Positions 15,909-26,682 of a stretch of 64,000 nt of DNA are shown here, in pieces (position 1 is the first letter of the stretch; each line of letters opens with the position of its first letter). The notes under the pieces were generated by a model. The model was not told the origin of the DNA. It was given only the letters and a program-made list of their open reading frames with translations, and made no database searches. The position numbers and the translations under genes were made by a program. This stretch comes from Ectopseudomonas chengduensis. GTDB taxonomy: Bacteria; Pseudomonadota; Gammaproteobacteria; Pseudomonadales; Pseudomonadaceae. The DNA is taken from contig NZ_JACFYZ010000005.1 in the NCBI RefSeq assembly GCF_015712065.1, positions 62,001-126,000 on the forward strand, written 5' to 3'.

Positions 15909-17204
15909 TTACACCGCATAACCCAGCACGCGCGGCAGCCACAGGGCGATTTCCGGGAAGATCGCCACCAGCAGCAGGGCGCTGGACATCACCACGACGA
16001 ACAGCGCCGCCCAGCCGACGGTCTGTTCCAGGCGTATCTTGGCCACTTCCGCCGTGACCATCAGGTTGATCGCCACCGGCGGGGTGAACTGGCCGATGGC
16101 GATGTTCATCGCCAGCAGGATGCCGAACCACACCGGGTTCCAGCCGAAGTGCTGCATCACCGGAATCAGGATCGGCATCAGGATCAGGTAGATGGAGATG
16201 GCATCGAGCAGCATGCCGGCCAGCAGCACCGCGAGCATCACCAGCGCCAGCAGCACCCAGCCGTTGTCCGACAGCGAGATCAGCCATTCGGCCAGATGGC
16301 GGAAGGTACCGAGCATGGTGCCGGCCCAGGCGAAGATGCCAGCCAGGGCGATGATCAGCATGACCACACCGGAGATCACCCCGGCTTCGCCACACAGACG
16401 CCAGAGGCTGCGCCAGTCCAGTTCGCGGGTGACGAACAGGCCGATCAGCACGCCGTAGGTCACGCCGACCACGGCGGCTTCAGTGGGGGTGAACAGGCCG
16501 CTGCGCAGGCCGCCGAGAATCAGCACCGGGGCGAACAGCGCTGGCAGCGCCTGCTTGAAGCTTTCCCCGAGCGGTGGCCGCTCACTTGATTCCGGCGACT
16601 CCCAGCCGTAGTGACGCGACAGCAGCCAGGCCGGTACCAGCAGCACCAGGCCGACCAGAATGCCGGGGAACAGGCCGGCGGCGAACAGCGCACGCAGGTC
16701 CACGCCCGGCACCACGATGGAGTAGAGAATCAGCGCGATGGACGGCGGAATCAGGATCGCCGTCGAAGCCGAAGCGGCGATCAGCGTAGCCGAGAAGGGT
16801 TTGGGATACCCCGCCTTGGTCATGCTCGGCAGCATCACCATGGCCACGGCGGCGGCATCGGCCGGGCCGGAGCCACTCATGCCGCCCATGATCAGGCACA
16901 CCAGCACCGCGACCATGGCCAGGCCGCCATGACGCGGGCCGATCACCGCCTGGGCGAAGCGCACCAGCCGCAGCGCGACACCGGCTTTCTCGAACACCAG
17001 GCCGGTGAGGATGAACAGCGGAATGGCGATCAGCGGGTACTTGGCCACGCCGTTGTAGGTGTTGGTGCCGAGGGTAGCGAGCATGTCCGGCGACAGCCCG
17101 GCGATGATGCCGATCGCGCCGGACAGGCCGAGGGCGAAGGCCACCGGCACACCGAGTGCCAGCAGCACGGCGAAACTGAGGATCAGCCAGAGATCAGGGC
17201 TCAT
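15909..17204 (-). CDS. dctM: TRAP transporter large permease (DctM family)
   Basis: 431 residues from ATG 17204 (GGGAG upstream; a GTG one codon earlier is an alternative). About 12 hydrophobic segments with the DctM pattern: GVPVAFALGLSG, YPLIAIPLFILTG, GGMSGSGPADAAAVA, and QFTPPVAINLMV near the C-terminus. It is the main membrane channel of a sodium-driven TRAP transporter for carboxylates. The start overlaps the end of the small-subunit gene by 11 bases, so the two are translationally coupled. Substrate cannot be read from sequence. Confidence 0.93.
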   Translation of the reverse strand: MSPDLWLILSFAVLLALGVPVAFALGLSGAIGIIAGLSPDMLATLGTNTYNGVAKYPLIAIPLFILTGLVFEKAGVALRLVRFAQAVIGPRHGGLAMVAVLVCLIMGGMSGSGPADAAAVAMVMLPSMTKAGYPKPFSATLIAASASTAILIPPSIALILYSIVVPGVDLRALFAAGLFPGILVGLVLLVPAWLLSRHYGWESPESSERPPLGESFKQALPALFAPVLILGGLRSGLFTPTEAAVVGVTYGVLIGLFVTRELDWRSLWRLCGEAGVISGVVMLIIALAGIFAWAGTMLGTFRHLAEWLISLSDNGWVLLALVMLAVLLAGMLLDAISIYLILMPILIPVMQHFGWNPVWFGILLAMNIAIGQFTPPVAINLMVTAEVAKIRLEQTVGWAALFVVVMSSALLLVAIFPEIALWLPRVLGYAV

Positions 17205-17670
17205 CACTGATTCTCCCGCGCAGGCGATCGACGGTCATCTGAGTTAGGCGCACGAACACCAGCAGCGCCAGGACCGGCAGCCAGATCACGTACCACCAGT
17301 TGGGCAGGCCGAGGCCGGGCGACTCGGAATCCCACTGGAATTCCTCCCAGGCGAACTGGCCGCCATACCAGCACACCAGCCCCAGCACCAAAACGCCGGC
17401 CAGCCACTGCAACAGGATCAGCGGCGTGCGCAGGCGCGGGAACAGGCGCTCGAGCAGGCCGATACGAATGTGTCGGTTGCTGCGCATGGCCACCGAAGCA
17501 CCGGCGAAGGTGAGGATGACCAGCAGGAACACCGAGATTTCCTCGGTGAAGGCAAAGGATGCATCGGTGAAATAACGCACCACGACGTTGGCCAGGCTGA
17601 TCAGGCTGATGATCACCAGGGCCAGGGTGGCGAGCACGCGCTCCAGCGGCGCGTCGACTTGCTTGCTCAT
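17194..17670 (-). CDS. dctQ: TRAP transporter small permease (DctQ family)
   Basis: 158 residues from ATG 17670. Four hydrophobic segments with the DctQ features: VVVRYFTDASFAFTEEISVFLLVILTFAGASVAMRSNRHIRI and a late PNWWYVIWLPV. It pairs with the large permease encoded immediately downstream. The start was chosen after the REP-like upstream DNA; longer frames there are not conserved. Confidence 0.92.
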   Translation of the reverse strand: MSKQVDAPLERVLATLALVIISLISLANVVVRYFTDASFAFTEEISVFLLVILTFAGASVAMRSNRHIRIGLLERLFPRLRTPLILLQWLAGVLVLGLVCWYGGQFAWEEFQWDSESPGLGLPNWWYVIWLPVLALLVFVRLTQMTVDRLRGRISDEP

Positions 17671-17825
17671 AAGAACCTCGAACGACCGGAGCAAGGCGCG
17701 CCAGTGGTGACACCCCTGCCCTCTCCCCCGGTCCCTCTCCCGCATGCGGGAGAGGGGAGCAGAGCGGGCTGCGGGACATCCACCACTACGCCCCGTAGTG
17801 TGGGCTTGCGGTCAGATAAAACGAA
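17671..17825. repeat. REP-like repeat between dctP and dctQ
   Basis: About 155 bases with CCCTCTCCCCCGGTCCCTCTCC and CGGGAGAGGGG as inverted copies (about 17713-17758). Such hairpins often separate a highly expressed binding-protein gene from the membrane genes of the same operon. Confidence 0.5.
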
Positions 17826-18827
17826 TCAGGGCTGGGCCACGGCCTTGCGCGCGGCATCCATCAGCGCATCGCCGATACGCGGTGCCCATTTCTCATGCAC
17901 GCTGGCGGTGGCTTCGACGAAGGCCGCGCGCTCGGTGTCGCTCAGTTCGATCACTTCCACGCCGCGCTCACGCACGTCGACCAGGCGCTGCGCCTGAGCG
18001 CCGCGCGACAGCTCGATCTCCCACTTGCCGGCGTCGATGGCGGCCTGGCTGAGCAGCTCGCGATCCTCCTCGGGCAGGGATTTCCATACGCGCTGGTTAA
18101 CGGCGAACACCAGCGGGTCGGCCATGTAGTCCCACAGGGTCAGGTACTTCTGGCCCACCTGGTCGACACGCGCCACGTCGAAGACCGACAGCGGGTTTTC
18201 CTGGCCGTCCACCGCGCCGGTGGTCAGTGCCGGCTTGGCATCGGCCCAGCTCATCTGCGTCGGGTTGGCGCCAAGGGCGGTGAAGGTGTCCTGGAACAGC
18301 GGCGAGCCAACCACGCGGATCTTCAGGCCCGTCATATCGGCCGGGCTGCGCACCGGCTTGGCCGAGTTGGACAGCTGGCGGAAGCCGTTCTCGCCCCAGG
18401 CCAGCGGCACGATGCCGCGCTGTTCGATGGCGGCGAAGGCCAGCTTGCCGGCTTCGCCCTGGGTGATGGCGTCGAGGTCGGCATCGTTCTTCATCAAAAA
18501 CGGCAGGGAGAACAGGTTGAGTTCCGGCACCTGTGGCGACCAGTTGATGGTCGAGCCCACGGCCATGTCGATCAGGCCCGAGCGCATGGCGGAGAATTCC
18601 TTGGTCTGGTCGCCGGCGACCAGTTGCGCATTGGGGTACACGCGCAGGGTGATGCGCCCCTCGGAGCGCTCGTTGACCAGGTCGGCCCACTTCTGCGCGG
18701 CCTGGCCCCAGGGGAAGGCATCCGACAGTACGGTGGAAACGGAGTATTCACGCGCCTGCGCGGTGGCGCACAGGGCGGTCAGCGCAGCGCCAGCGGCGAG
18801 CGCGGAGAAGAGTCGCTTGAGTTTCAT
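17826..18827 (-). CDS. dctP: TRAP transporter substrate-binding protein (DctP family)
   Basis: 333 residues from ATG 18827 with AAGGAC upstream. Signal peptide MKLKRLFSALAAGAALTALCATAQA. The mature part has DctP motifs: LVNERSEGRITLRVYPNAQL, EFSAMRSGLIDMAVGST, MTGLKIRVVGSPLFQDTFTALGANPTQMSWA and GAVDGQENPL. The conserved arginine of GLKIRV normally holds the substrate carboxylate, so an organic acid is likely. First gene of the dctPQM operon, divergent from a sigma54 activator. Confidence 0.93.
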   Translation of the reverse strand: MKLKRLFSALAAGAALTALCATAQAREYSVSTVLSDAFPWGQAAQKWADLVNERSEGRITLRVYPNAQLVAGDQTKEFSAMRSGLIDMAVGSTINWSPQVPELNLFSLPFLMKNDADLDAITQGEAGKLAFAAIEQRGIVPLAWGENGFRQLSNSAKPVRSPADMTGLKIRVVGSPLFQDTFTALGANPTQMSWADAKPALTTGAVDGQENPLSVFDVARVDQVGQKYLTLWDYMADPLVFAVNQRVWKSLPEEDRELLSQAAIDAGKWEIELSRGAQAQRLVDVRERGVEVIELSDTERAAFVEATASVHEKWAPRIGDALMDAARKAVAQP

Positions 18828-19125
18828 CGGGGCGTCCTTGTATGGATCTTGATCATTGTCGTTGTGGCACCGGCAAAGCGGTGCGGATCCAGCGGCGAGC
18901 GGATGGCTCGCCTGGCGCGCCTGGTCGGCACGCGAAAGGGACACGGCAGGTGTCACGGCTGCCGGGCAGGCCTTGTGGGCGATCGGCAGGTGCCGGCGGG
19001 TTACGCGCGGCCGCCCAACTATTCCAGAAGCGCGCAGCGAATGCCATTGTCTGATGACTGTTGACGTTGCCCGGCCTGATCGGCGCTGCCCATAATCACC
19101 GGCATCTCATTTTCGGACACTCCCC
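18828..19125. promoter_or_regulatory. divergent dctP/activator intergenic region with weak sigma54-like site
   Basis: On the minus strand TGGCA...GC with the GG-N10-GC spacing lies at 19031-19047 (TGGCATTCGCTGCGC), about 205 bases before dctP. The -12 element lacks the TT, so this is weak. No copy of the TCCA-N6-TGGA palindrome seen upstream of the GntP gene was found here. Confidence 0.3.
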
Positions 19126-20586
<1,461 letters not shown>

Positions 20587-20990
20587 GCGCTGGTCGCTGG
20601 TCGCTGGTCGTAGGAGCGGCTTCAGCCGCGATTGTCACCGAATCGGAAATCGCTTCGCGGCTAAAGCCGCTCCTACGGAAACCGTTGCCGTCCGCAAGTT
20701 TGTAGCCCGGATGAAATCCGGGGATCAGGCGCCGCAAAAGCCCCGGATTGCATCCGGGCTACCCGTGCCAACCCTTGCGTAGGAGCCGGCTTGCCGGCGA
20801 TGTGCCACCCGCAACGCTTCCCCACAACAGTCGCGGCTAAAGCCCCTCCCACAAAAGCGTGGCGGGCCGCAATTGCGTAGCCCGGATGAAATCCGGGGGC
20901 CTGCCCTTTATGCAATCAACAATTGGCGGGTTGCACCCGCCCTACATCGCCAGTAGGGCGGGTGAAACCCGCCGGATGGGAACCGGGCGA
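20587..20990. repeat. cluster of Pseudomonas REP/BIME-type inverted repeats
   Basis: A ~400-base non-coding cluster. It opens with three tandem CGCTGGT units (about 20588-20609). Then GTAGGAGCGGCTTCAGCCGCGA pairs with its complement around 20611-20684. GTAGCCCGGATGAAATCCGG and its partner follow (about 20701-20761). A third unit starts TAGGAGCCGGCTTGCCGGCGA (about 20780). GCGGGTTGCACCCGCCCTAC and its mirror lie at about 20924-20973. No gene seen. Confidence 0.75.
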
Positions 20991-21013
20991 GCGCAATTAT
21001 GAAAACCATCAAT

Positions 21014-21080
21014 GTCCAATTTCCTGGACTAAAAATCAGCGGACCATCCAAAAACCTGGACTAAATCCATAAATATGGAC
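21014..21080. promoter_or_regulatory. three tandem TCCA-N6-TGGA palindromes (candidate enhancer sites)
   Basis: Sites at 21014-21029 (GTCCA-N6-TGGAC), 21046-21061 and 21065-21080 (ATCCA-N6-TGGAC). Centre spacings are 32 and 19 bp. They lie 100-170 bp upstream of the sigma54 promoter at 21181, the usual place for enhancer sites of an activator with a Fis-type DNA-binding domain such as the one encoded at 19126-20586. Confidence 0.7.
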
Positions 21081-21180
21081 ACCCACGATCCTCGCCCGCT
21101 CGACTCAAATCGCGCACTCAAGCCTGAAACCCTCGTTGCAGAGGCCTTCAACCCCTATCGACCAAAGTCTCACCCCACCC

Positions 21181-21196
21181 TGGCACGACTCTGGCT
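21181..21196 (+). promoter_or_regulatory. sigma54 promoter of the GntP/CoA-transferase operon
   Basis: TGGCACG-N4-TGGCT, with GG and GC separated by exactly 10 bases. The -24 element is a perfect consensus; the -12 element has TGGC instead of TTGC. It lies 89 bases before the gene start at 21285. Confidence 0.75.
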
Positions 21197-21284
21197 CTAT
21201 ATCCGGCAAAGGCGCGCTGCCGCATCCGCGCCTTCCCGATAAAACGGCCTCGAGCCGCTAGAACAACAACAAAAGGAACCACCC

Positions 21285-22670
21285 ATGGGTACCCTCGGTA
21301 TTCTGATTTCCCTCGCATTGTTGATGTACCTCGCCTATCGCGGCATCAACGTCCTGATCCTCGCTCCACTGCTGGCCCTGCTGGCGTTGCTGTTCGCCGG
21401 CGACATCGCTCTGCTGCTGCCCACCTACACCCAGGTGTTCATGAAGGCCATGGGCGGCTACGTGATCCAGTTCTTCCCGCTGTTCCTGCTGGGTGCACTA
21501 TTCGGCAAGTTGATGGACGACTCGGGATCAGCGCGCGCTATCGCCCATGGCATCGTCGCCAAGGTCGGCAGCGAGCGCGCGATCCTGGCCATCGTGCTGG
21601 CCTGCGGCATCCTCACTTACGGTGGCGTGTCGCTGTTCGTGGTGGCCTTCGCCGTGTATCCGATTGGCGCCGCGCTGTTCCGCGAGGCGGGCATTCCCAA
21701 GCGCCTGATCCCGGGCGCCATCGCCCTCGGCTCGTTCACCTTCACCATGACCGCGCTGCCCGGTACACCGGCTATCCAGAACGCCATCCCCAACCCCTTC
21801 TTCGGCACCGACGCCTTTGCCGCGCCAGGTCTGGGCGTCATCGCCGGCCTGATCATGTTCGGCCTCGGCACCTGGTGGCTCACCGCGCAGTCGCGCAAGC
21901 TGATGGCCGCGGGTGAAGGCTATGGTGAACACCGCGACGACCCGGTCGTCGAAGAGCGCCGCGACATTCCCGGCTTCTGGCTGGCGCTGCTGCCGATCTT
22001 CGTGGTGATCGCGCTGAACTTCCTGATGGCCAAGCAGATTCTGCCGGCCGTCGACACCAGCTACCTGGCCAAGCCGGAATACGGCGGTCTGCAGGATGCC
22101 AAGTCGCTGATCGGCATCTGGTCGATCATCGTCGCCCTCGGCGCCGCCATCGTGCTGCTGATCGCCATGCACTGGAAGCGCTGGATGGACCTGAAGAAGA
22201 GCGTCAACGACGGCGCCTTCGGCTCCATGCTGCCGATCCTCAACACCGCCGCCGAGGTGGGTTACGGCACGGTGATCGCCTCCCTGGCCGGCTTCGTCAT
22301 CATCCGTGACCTGGTACTGGGCGTCTCCAGCAACCCGCTGATCTCCGAAGCGGTGGCAGTGAACATCCTCGCCGGCATCACCGGTTCCGCCTCCGGCGGT
22401 ATGTCCATCGCCCTGAAGACCCTCGGCGCGCAGTACCTGGAAATGGCCAACGCCGCCGGCATCAGCCCCGAGCTGCTGCACCGCGTCGCCGCCATGGCCT
22501 CGGGCTGCATGGACACCCTGCCGCACAACGGCGCGGTGATCTCGCTGCTGGCGATCTGCAAGCTCACCCACCGCGAGTCGTACAAGTTCATCTTCGTCAA
22601 CACCGTGGCCTTCCCACTGGTGGCGTTGGTTGTGGTGATCACCCTGGGCACCCTGTTTGGAAGCTTCTGA
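21285..22670 (+). CDS. GntP-family organic acid permease
   Basis: 461 residues with AAAGGA before the ATG. About 12 hydrophobic segments and GntP-family signatures (FPLFLLGALFGKLMDDSGSARAIA, TYGGVSLFVVAFAVYPIGAALFREAGIPKRL, TMTALPGTPAIQNAIP, CMDTLPHNGAVISLLAICKL). The family takes up gluconate or short hydroxy/keto acids. The CoA-transferase gene 69 bases downstream suggests a short-chain acid such as 3-hydroxybutyrate or acetoacetate. A P. aeruginosa relative next to 3-hydroxybutyrate dehydrogenase, as I recall, supports this. Expression should depend on sigma54. Confidence 0.88.
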   Translation: MGTLGILISLALLMYLAYRGINVLILAPLLALLALLFAGDIALLLPTYTQVFMKAMGGYVIQFFPLFLLGALFGKLMDDSGSARAIAHGIVAKVGSERAILAIVLACGILTYGGVSLFVVAFAVYPIGAALFREAGIPKRLIPGAIALGSFTFTMTALPGTPAIQNAIPNPFFGTDAFAAPGLGVIAGLIMFGLGTWWLTAQSRKLMAAGEGYGEHRDDPVVEERRDIPGFWLALLPIFVVIALNFLMAKQILPAVDTSYLAKPEYGGLQDAKSLIGIWSIIVALGAAIVLLIAMHWKRWMDLKKSVNDGAFGSMLPILNTAAEVGYGTVIASLAGFVIIRDLVLGVSSNPLISEAVAVNILAGITGSASGGMSIALKTLGAQYLEMANAAGISPELLHRVAAMASGCMDTLPHNGAVISLLAICKLTHRESYKFIFVNTVAFPLVALVVVITLGTLFGSF

Positions 22671-22739
22671 CGAGCATGGCGCCCTCGGGCGCCGTGCTGT
22701 CCGTATGCCGTGTTGTTCAATCGCTTTCGAGTACCCGCA

Positions 22740-24293
22740 ATGAGCAAGATCATGACCGCCGCCGAAGCCGTGGCGCGCATCCCGGACAACGCCAACCTGG
22801 CCACCGGCGGCTTCGTCGGCATCGGCTTCGCCGAGCAGATCGCCATCGCTCTGGAGCAGCGCTTCCTCGCTGAACAGGCGCCGCGCGATCTGACCCTGGT
22901 GTATGCCGCCGGCCAAGGCGACGGCAAGGGTCGCGGCCTCAACCACCTGGCCCACGAGGGTCTGGTGCGCCGGGTGATCGGCGGGCACTGGGGCCTGGTG
23001 CCGGGGTTGCAGAAGCTGGCGGTGGACAACCGCATCGAGGCCTACAACCTGCCGCAGGGGGTGATCTCCCAGCTGTTTCGCGATATCGCCGCCGGCAAGC
23101 CGGGACAGCTGTCGCGGGTAGGCCTGGGCACCTACGTCGACCCGCGCCACGGTGGCGGCAAGCTCAATGCGCGCACCACTGCCGATCTGGTGCGGTTGAT
23201 GCCCATCGATGGCGAGGACTACCTGTTCTACCCGACCTTCCCGATCAACGTCGGCATCGTTCGCGCCACCAGCGCCGACCCTGACGGCAACCTCAGTTTC
23301 GAGCGCGAGGCGCTGACCATCGAGAGCCTGGCCATCGCCATGGCCGCGCGCAATAGCGGCGGCCTGGTGATCGCCCAGGTCGAGCGGGTGGTCGAGCGCG
23401 GCTCGCTCAACCCACGGCAGGTGAAGATTCCCGGCATCCTGGTGGATTGCGTGGTGGTGGCCGAGCCGGCCAATCACCAGCAGACCTTCGCCACCGCCTA
23501 CAACCCCGCCTTCGCCGCCGAGACCCGCGTCCCCGTGGACAGCCTGACGCCGATGCCGCTGGACGTGCGCAAGCTGATCGCCCGTCGCGCGGCGCTGGAG
23601 CTGAAAGCGGACGCGGTGGTGAATCTCGGCATCGGCATGCCCGAGGGCGTGGCGGCGGTAGCTGCCGAAGAAGGCGTGATCGAGCGCCTGACGCTGACCG
23701 CCGAGCCCGGCGTGATCGGCGGCGTGCCGGCCTCGGGCCTGGACTTCGGCGCAGCGAGCAACCACAGCGCCCTGCTCGATCAGCCCTACCAGTTCGACTT
23801 CTACGATGGCGGCGGTCTGGATATCGCCTTCCTCGGCCTGGCCCAGGCCGATGCGGCAGGCAACCTCAACGTGTCCAAGTTCGGCAGTCGCCTTGCGGGA
23901 GCTGGCGGTTTCATCAACATCAGCCAGAACGCCAAGCAGGTGGTATTCGTCGGCACCTTCAGTGCCGGCAAACAGGATATCCGCATCGAAGACGGCCAGT
24001 TGCGCATCGTCCAGGACGGCGAGCTGCGCAAGTTCGTTGCCGAGGTGGAACACCGCACCTTCGCCGGCCGCCTGGCCGCCGAGCGCGGCCAGCCGGTGCT
24101 CTACGTCACCGAGCGCTGCGTGCTGCGCCTGACTACCGAAGGGCTGGAGCTGATCGAAGTGGCGCCGGGCGTGGATATCCAGCGCGACATCCTCGCGCGC
24201 ATGGACTTCGCCCCCATCGTGCGCCAGCCGAAGCTGATGGATGCGCGGCTGTTCCGGCCCGAGCCCATCGGCCTGGCGCAATGTCTGGACTGA
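22740..24293 (+). CDS. acyl-CoA:acetate/3-ketoacid CoA-transferase, alpha-beta fusion
   Basis: 517 residues from ATG 22740; ATG 22752 is an alternative. Both halves of a family I CoA-transferase are fused, as in E. coli YdiF and propionate CoA-transferases. The N-half has [19 protein letters not shown] and the C-half [11 protein letters not shown], then [18 protein letters not shown] with the catalytic Glu. It moves CoA between an acyl-CoA and a free short-chain acid, activating what the GntP permease imports. Operon partner of the permease; terminator directly downstream. Confidence 0.88.
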   Translation: MSKIMTAAEAVARIPDNANLATGGFVGIGFAEQIAIALEQRFLAEQAPRDLTLVYAAGQGDGKGRGLNHLAHEGLVRRVIGGHWGLVPGLQKLAVDNRIEAYNLPQGVISQLFRDIAAGKPGQLSRVGLGTYVDPRHGGGKLNARTTADLVRLMPIDGEDYLFYPTFPINVGIVRATSADPDGNLSFEREALTIESLAIAMAARNSGGLVIAQVERVVERGSLNPRQVKIPGILVDCVVVAEPANHQQTFATAYNPAFAAETRVPVDSLTPMPLDVRKLIARRAALELKADAVVNLGIGMPEGVAAVAAEEGVIERLTLTAEPGVIGGVPASGLDFGAASNHSALLDQPYQFDFYDGGGLDIAFLGLAQADAAGNLNVSKFGSRLAGAGGFINISQNAKQVVFVGTFSAGKQDIRIEDGQLRIVQDGELRKFVAEVEHRTFAGRLAAERGQPVLYVTERCVLRLTTEGLELIEVAPGVDIQRDILARMDFAPIVRQPKLMDARLFRPEPIGLAQCLD

Positions 24294-24321
24294 TGCCTGG
24301 ACACTCTTTGAGCGTGAACTC

Positions 24322-24347
24322 ACGGGCCTGAACAGGCCCGTTTTTTT
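24322..24347 (+). terminator. rho-independent terminator after the CoA-transferase gene
   Basis: ACGGGCCTG (24322-24330) pairs with CAGGCCCGT (24333-24341), followed by a run of seven Ts. It lies 29 bases after the stop. After it a GGTGGACC-type inverted repeat fills about 24368-24455. Confidence 0.85.
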
Positions 24348-24449
24348 GCCAGAAACTTATCGCGAATCGTAGGGTGGACCACGCTTCACCGGTCCACCAT
24401 AGGTAAACGACGCGAATACCCCGGGTGGAAATGAACAGCGATTTCCACC

Positions 24450-25415
24450 CTAGGTCCTTTCACCCAGCTTATGCCGCGCGGCATACAGGCAGATCATCTC
24501 CATCGCCAGGGTGGCGCCGGCCAGCGCGGTAACCTCGGCGTTGTCGTAGGGCGGTGCCACTTCCACCACGTCCATGCCGACCAGGTTGATACCGCGTAGA
24601 CCGCGCAGGATCTCCAGCGCTTGATGGCTGGAAAGGCCGCCGCACACCGGTGTGCCGGTGCCGGGGGCGAAGGCCGGGTCGAGGCAGTCGATGTCGAAGG
24701 TCAGGTACACCGGATGCTCGCCCACCCGCGCGCGGATGCGCTCGGCGATCTGCTCCGGAGTGCTGCGGTGCACCTCGCGGGCATCGAGCACCTGAAAGCC
24801 CATCACGTCGTCGTTGGTGGTGCGCAAGCCGACCTGCACCGAGCACGCCGGGTCGACCAGGCCTTCACGCGCGGCGTGATAGAACATGGTGCCGTGGTCG
24901 ATACGCTTACCCTCCTCGTCCGGCCAGGTGTCGCTGTGCGCGTCGAAGTGGATCAGCGCCAGCGTGCCGTGCTTCCTGGCATGCGCCTTGAGCAGCGGGT
25001 AGCTGATGAAGTGATCGCCGCCCAGGGTCAGCAAAGCGCTGCCGGCCTCGAGAATGCGCGTGGCGTGCGCCTCGATCAGCGCCGGGGTGTCCTGCGGCGT
25101 GCCGTGGTCGAAATAGCAGTCGCCGTAGTCGACGCAGGCGAGCAGGTCGAAGGGGTCGAACTCCCAGGGAAAATGCCGCGCCCAGGCCGACTGGATCGAC
25201 GCGGCGCGGATCGCCCGCGGGCCGAAGCGGCTGCCGGGCCGGTTGGTGGTGGCGGTGTCGAACGGTACGCCGCTGATGGCCAGGTCCACGCCGGTGAGGT
25301 CACGGCTGTAGCGCCGGCGCATGAAGCTGGTGATGCCGGCGTAGGTGGGCTCGGCGGCGGTGCCGTAGAGGCTGGCGCGGGTGATGGCCTGGTCGTTGTC
25401 GAAGGCTTGATCCAT
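24450..25415 (-). CDS. agmatinase-family ureohydrolase
   Basis: 321 residues. Mn-binding motifs of the arginase/agmatinase fold are intact: GGDHFISYPLL, HFDAHSDTW and the late TFDIDCLDPAFAPGTGTP. The enzyme hydrolyses a guanidino group to urea plus an amine. Candidates are agmatinase (SpeB), guanidinobutyrase or guanidinopropionase; sequence alone does not separate them. It lies 52 bases downstream of a polyamine-binding protein gene on the same strand, with a divergent LysR regulator beyond, which fits inducible use of a guanidino compound or polyamine. Confidence 0.88.
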   Translation of the reverse strand: MDQAFDNDQAITRASLYGTAAEPTYAGITSFMRRRYSRDLTGVDLAISGVPFDTATTNRPGSRFGPRAIRAASIQSAWARHFPWEFDPFDLLACVDYGDCYFDHGTPQDTPALIEAHATRILEAGSALLTLGGDHFISYPLLKAHARKHGTLALIHFDAHSDTWPDEEGKRIDHGTMFYHAAREGLVDPACSVQVGLRTTNDDVMGFQVLDAREVHRSTPEQIAERIRARVGEHPVYLTFDIDCLDPAFAPGTGTPVCGGLSSHQALEILRGLRGINLVGMDVVEVAPPYDNAEVTALAGATLAMEMICLYAARHKLGERT

Positions 25416-25467
25416 GGTCGGGTACTCGTTTCGGTGATGTTCGCGAGCAGAGCTCGCTCCTACAGAC

Positions 25468-26541
25468 TCAGTACTGGCTGCGGAAGGCCGTCCACAGGCG
25501 GGTGCGCTGACGCTGTTCGCGCAGGCTCAGCACTTCTTCGGCGAACAGGCGCTCGCGCACGGCTTCGGGTGGGTAGATATCCGGGTCGCCGCTCACCGCC
25601 TCATCCAGCAACGGCGTGGCCGCGTGGTTGGCGTTGGCGAAGAACAGTTCGTTGGTCAGCTCGGCGATGGCCTCGGGTTGCAGCATGAAGTCGATGAACG
25701 CACGGGCGTTGCCCGGATGCGGCGCGTCGGCGGGAATGGCCATGGTGTCGAACCAGATCAGCGTGCCTTCGCGCGGAATGCGGTAGAGCACCTCGAACGG
25801 CTGCCCGGCCTCGACAGCACGCGCAGCGGCCGTGCCGGCGTCACCGGTGTAGGTCAGCGCCAGGCAGGTCTCGCCCTTGGCCAGGTCGTCGATCTGCCGG
25901 GCATTGCCGATGTAGCGCAGGTTCGGTTGCAGCGCCGCGAGCAAGGCGCTGGCCGCCTCCAGGTCAGCGGCCTTGGCACTGTAGGGCGGCTTGCCCAGAT
26001 AATTGAGGGCGATGGCGATCACCTCCTGCGGCGAGTCGAGCACGGAGATGCCGCAGTCCTTCAGTTTGCTGGCGTACTCGGGCTTGAACAGCAGGTCGAG
26101 GCTGTCCAGCGCCACACCGGGTAGGCGCTGTTCGACGGCCTGCTTGTTGATCGCCAGGCCCACGGTGCCCCAGGTGTAGGGCACACCGTACTGGTTGCCG
26201 GGGTCGACGCTGGCCAGCTTGGCCAGCAGTTCGGGGTCGAGGTTGCTGGCGTTTTTCAGCGCCCCCACTGGTTGCAGCGCCTTGGCCTGGATCGCCCGCG
26301 ACAGGCCGCTGGAAGCGGGAAAGACCACGTCATAACCACTGCCCCCGGTCATCAACTTGCTCTCCAGCACATCGGTGCTGTCGAAGGTGTCGTATTTGAC
26401 CCGGATGCCGGTTTCGGCCTGAAAGCGCGCGAGCCCCTGCGGCGCCACGTAGTCGGCCCAGTTGTACAGATTGAGCTGTTTCGGCTCGGCCATCAGCGGT
26501 GTGGCGATAGCCAGGAGCAGCAAGCTTGCAGCAAGACGCAT
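25468..26541 (-). CDS. PotF/PotD-like polyamine-binding periplasmic protein
   Basis: 357 residues with GAGGAA before the ATG. Signal peptide MRLAASLLLLAIATPLMA. The mature part shows the spermidine/putrescine-binding pattern LNLYNWADYVAPQGLARFQAETGIRVKYDTFDS, YDVVFPASSGLSRAIQAKALQP, YGVPYTWGTVGLAIN and PEAIAELTNELFFANAN. It would deliver a polyamine or related ligand to an ABC permease not encoded here. Same strand as the ureohydrolase, and probably co-transcribed. Confidence 0.88.
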   Translation of the reverse strand: MRLAASLLLLAIATPLMAEPKQLNLYNWADYVAPQGLARFQAETGIRVKYDTFDSTDVLESKLMTGGSGYDVVFPASSGLSRAIQAKALQPVGALKNASNLDPELLAKLASVDPGNQYGVPYTWGTVGLAINKQAVEQRLPGVALDSLDLLFKPEYASKLKDCGISVLDSPQEVIAIALNYLGKPPYSAKAADLEAASALLAALQPNLRYIGNARQIDDLAKGETCLALTYTGDAGTAAARAVEAGQPFEVLYRIPREGTLIWFDTMAIPADAPHPGNARAFIDFMLQPEAIAELTNELFFANANHAATPLLDEAVSGDPDIYPPEAVRERLFAEEVLSLREQRQRTRLWTAFRSQY

Positions 26542-26682
26542 GGTGGGTTCCTCGGGCAGATGCGGTTGGCCGTGCCTCTCTGCTGGAGGCTAGGCATGTC
26601 GGCATCCTGCACCCGGCGTTGCTTCGGATAAATTCGAAGTGTTCTACTCCAACATCGACAGCCATCAATGTATGGAGCACAC

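Noticed and set aside
18869..18890. TGGCACCGGCAAAGC as a plus-strand sigma54 promoter for the activator gene
   Set aside because: The -12 element (AAGC) is wrong and the distance to the gene start is more than 230 bases.
21528..24323. Very long open frame on the minus strand (over 900 codons)
   Set aside because: It lies entirely opposite the GntP permease and CoA-transferase genes, is low-complexity (His, Gln, Ala, Gly-rich) with no domain pattern, and is a by-product of high-GC codon use.
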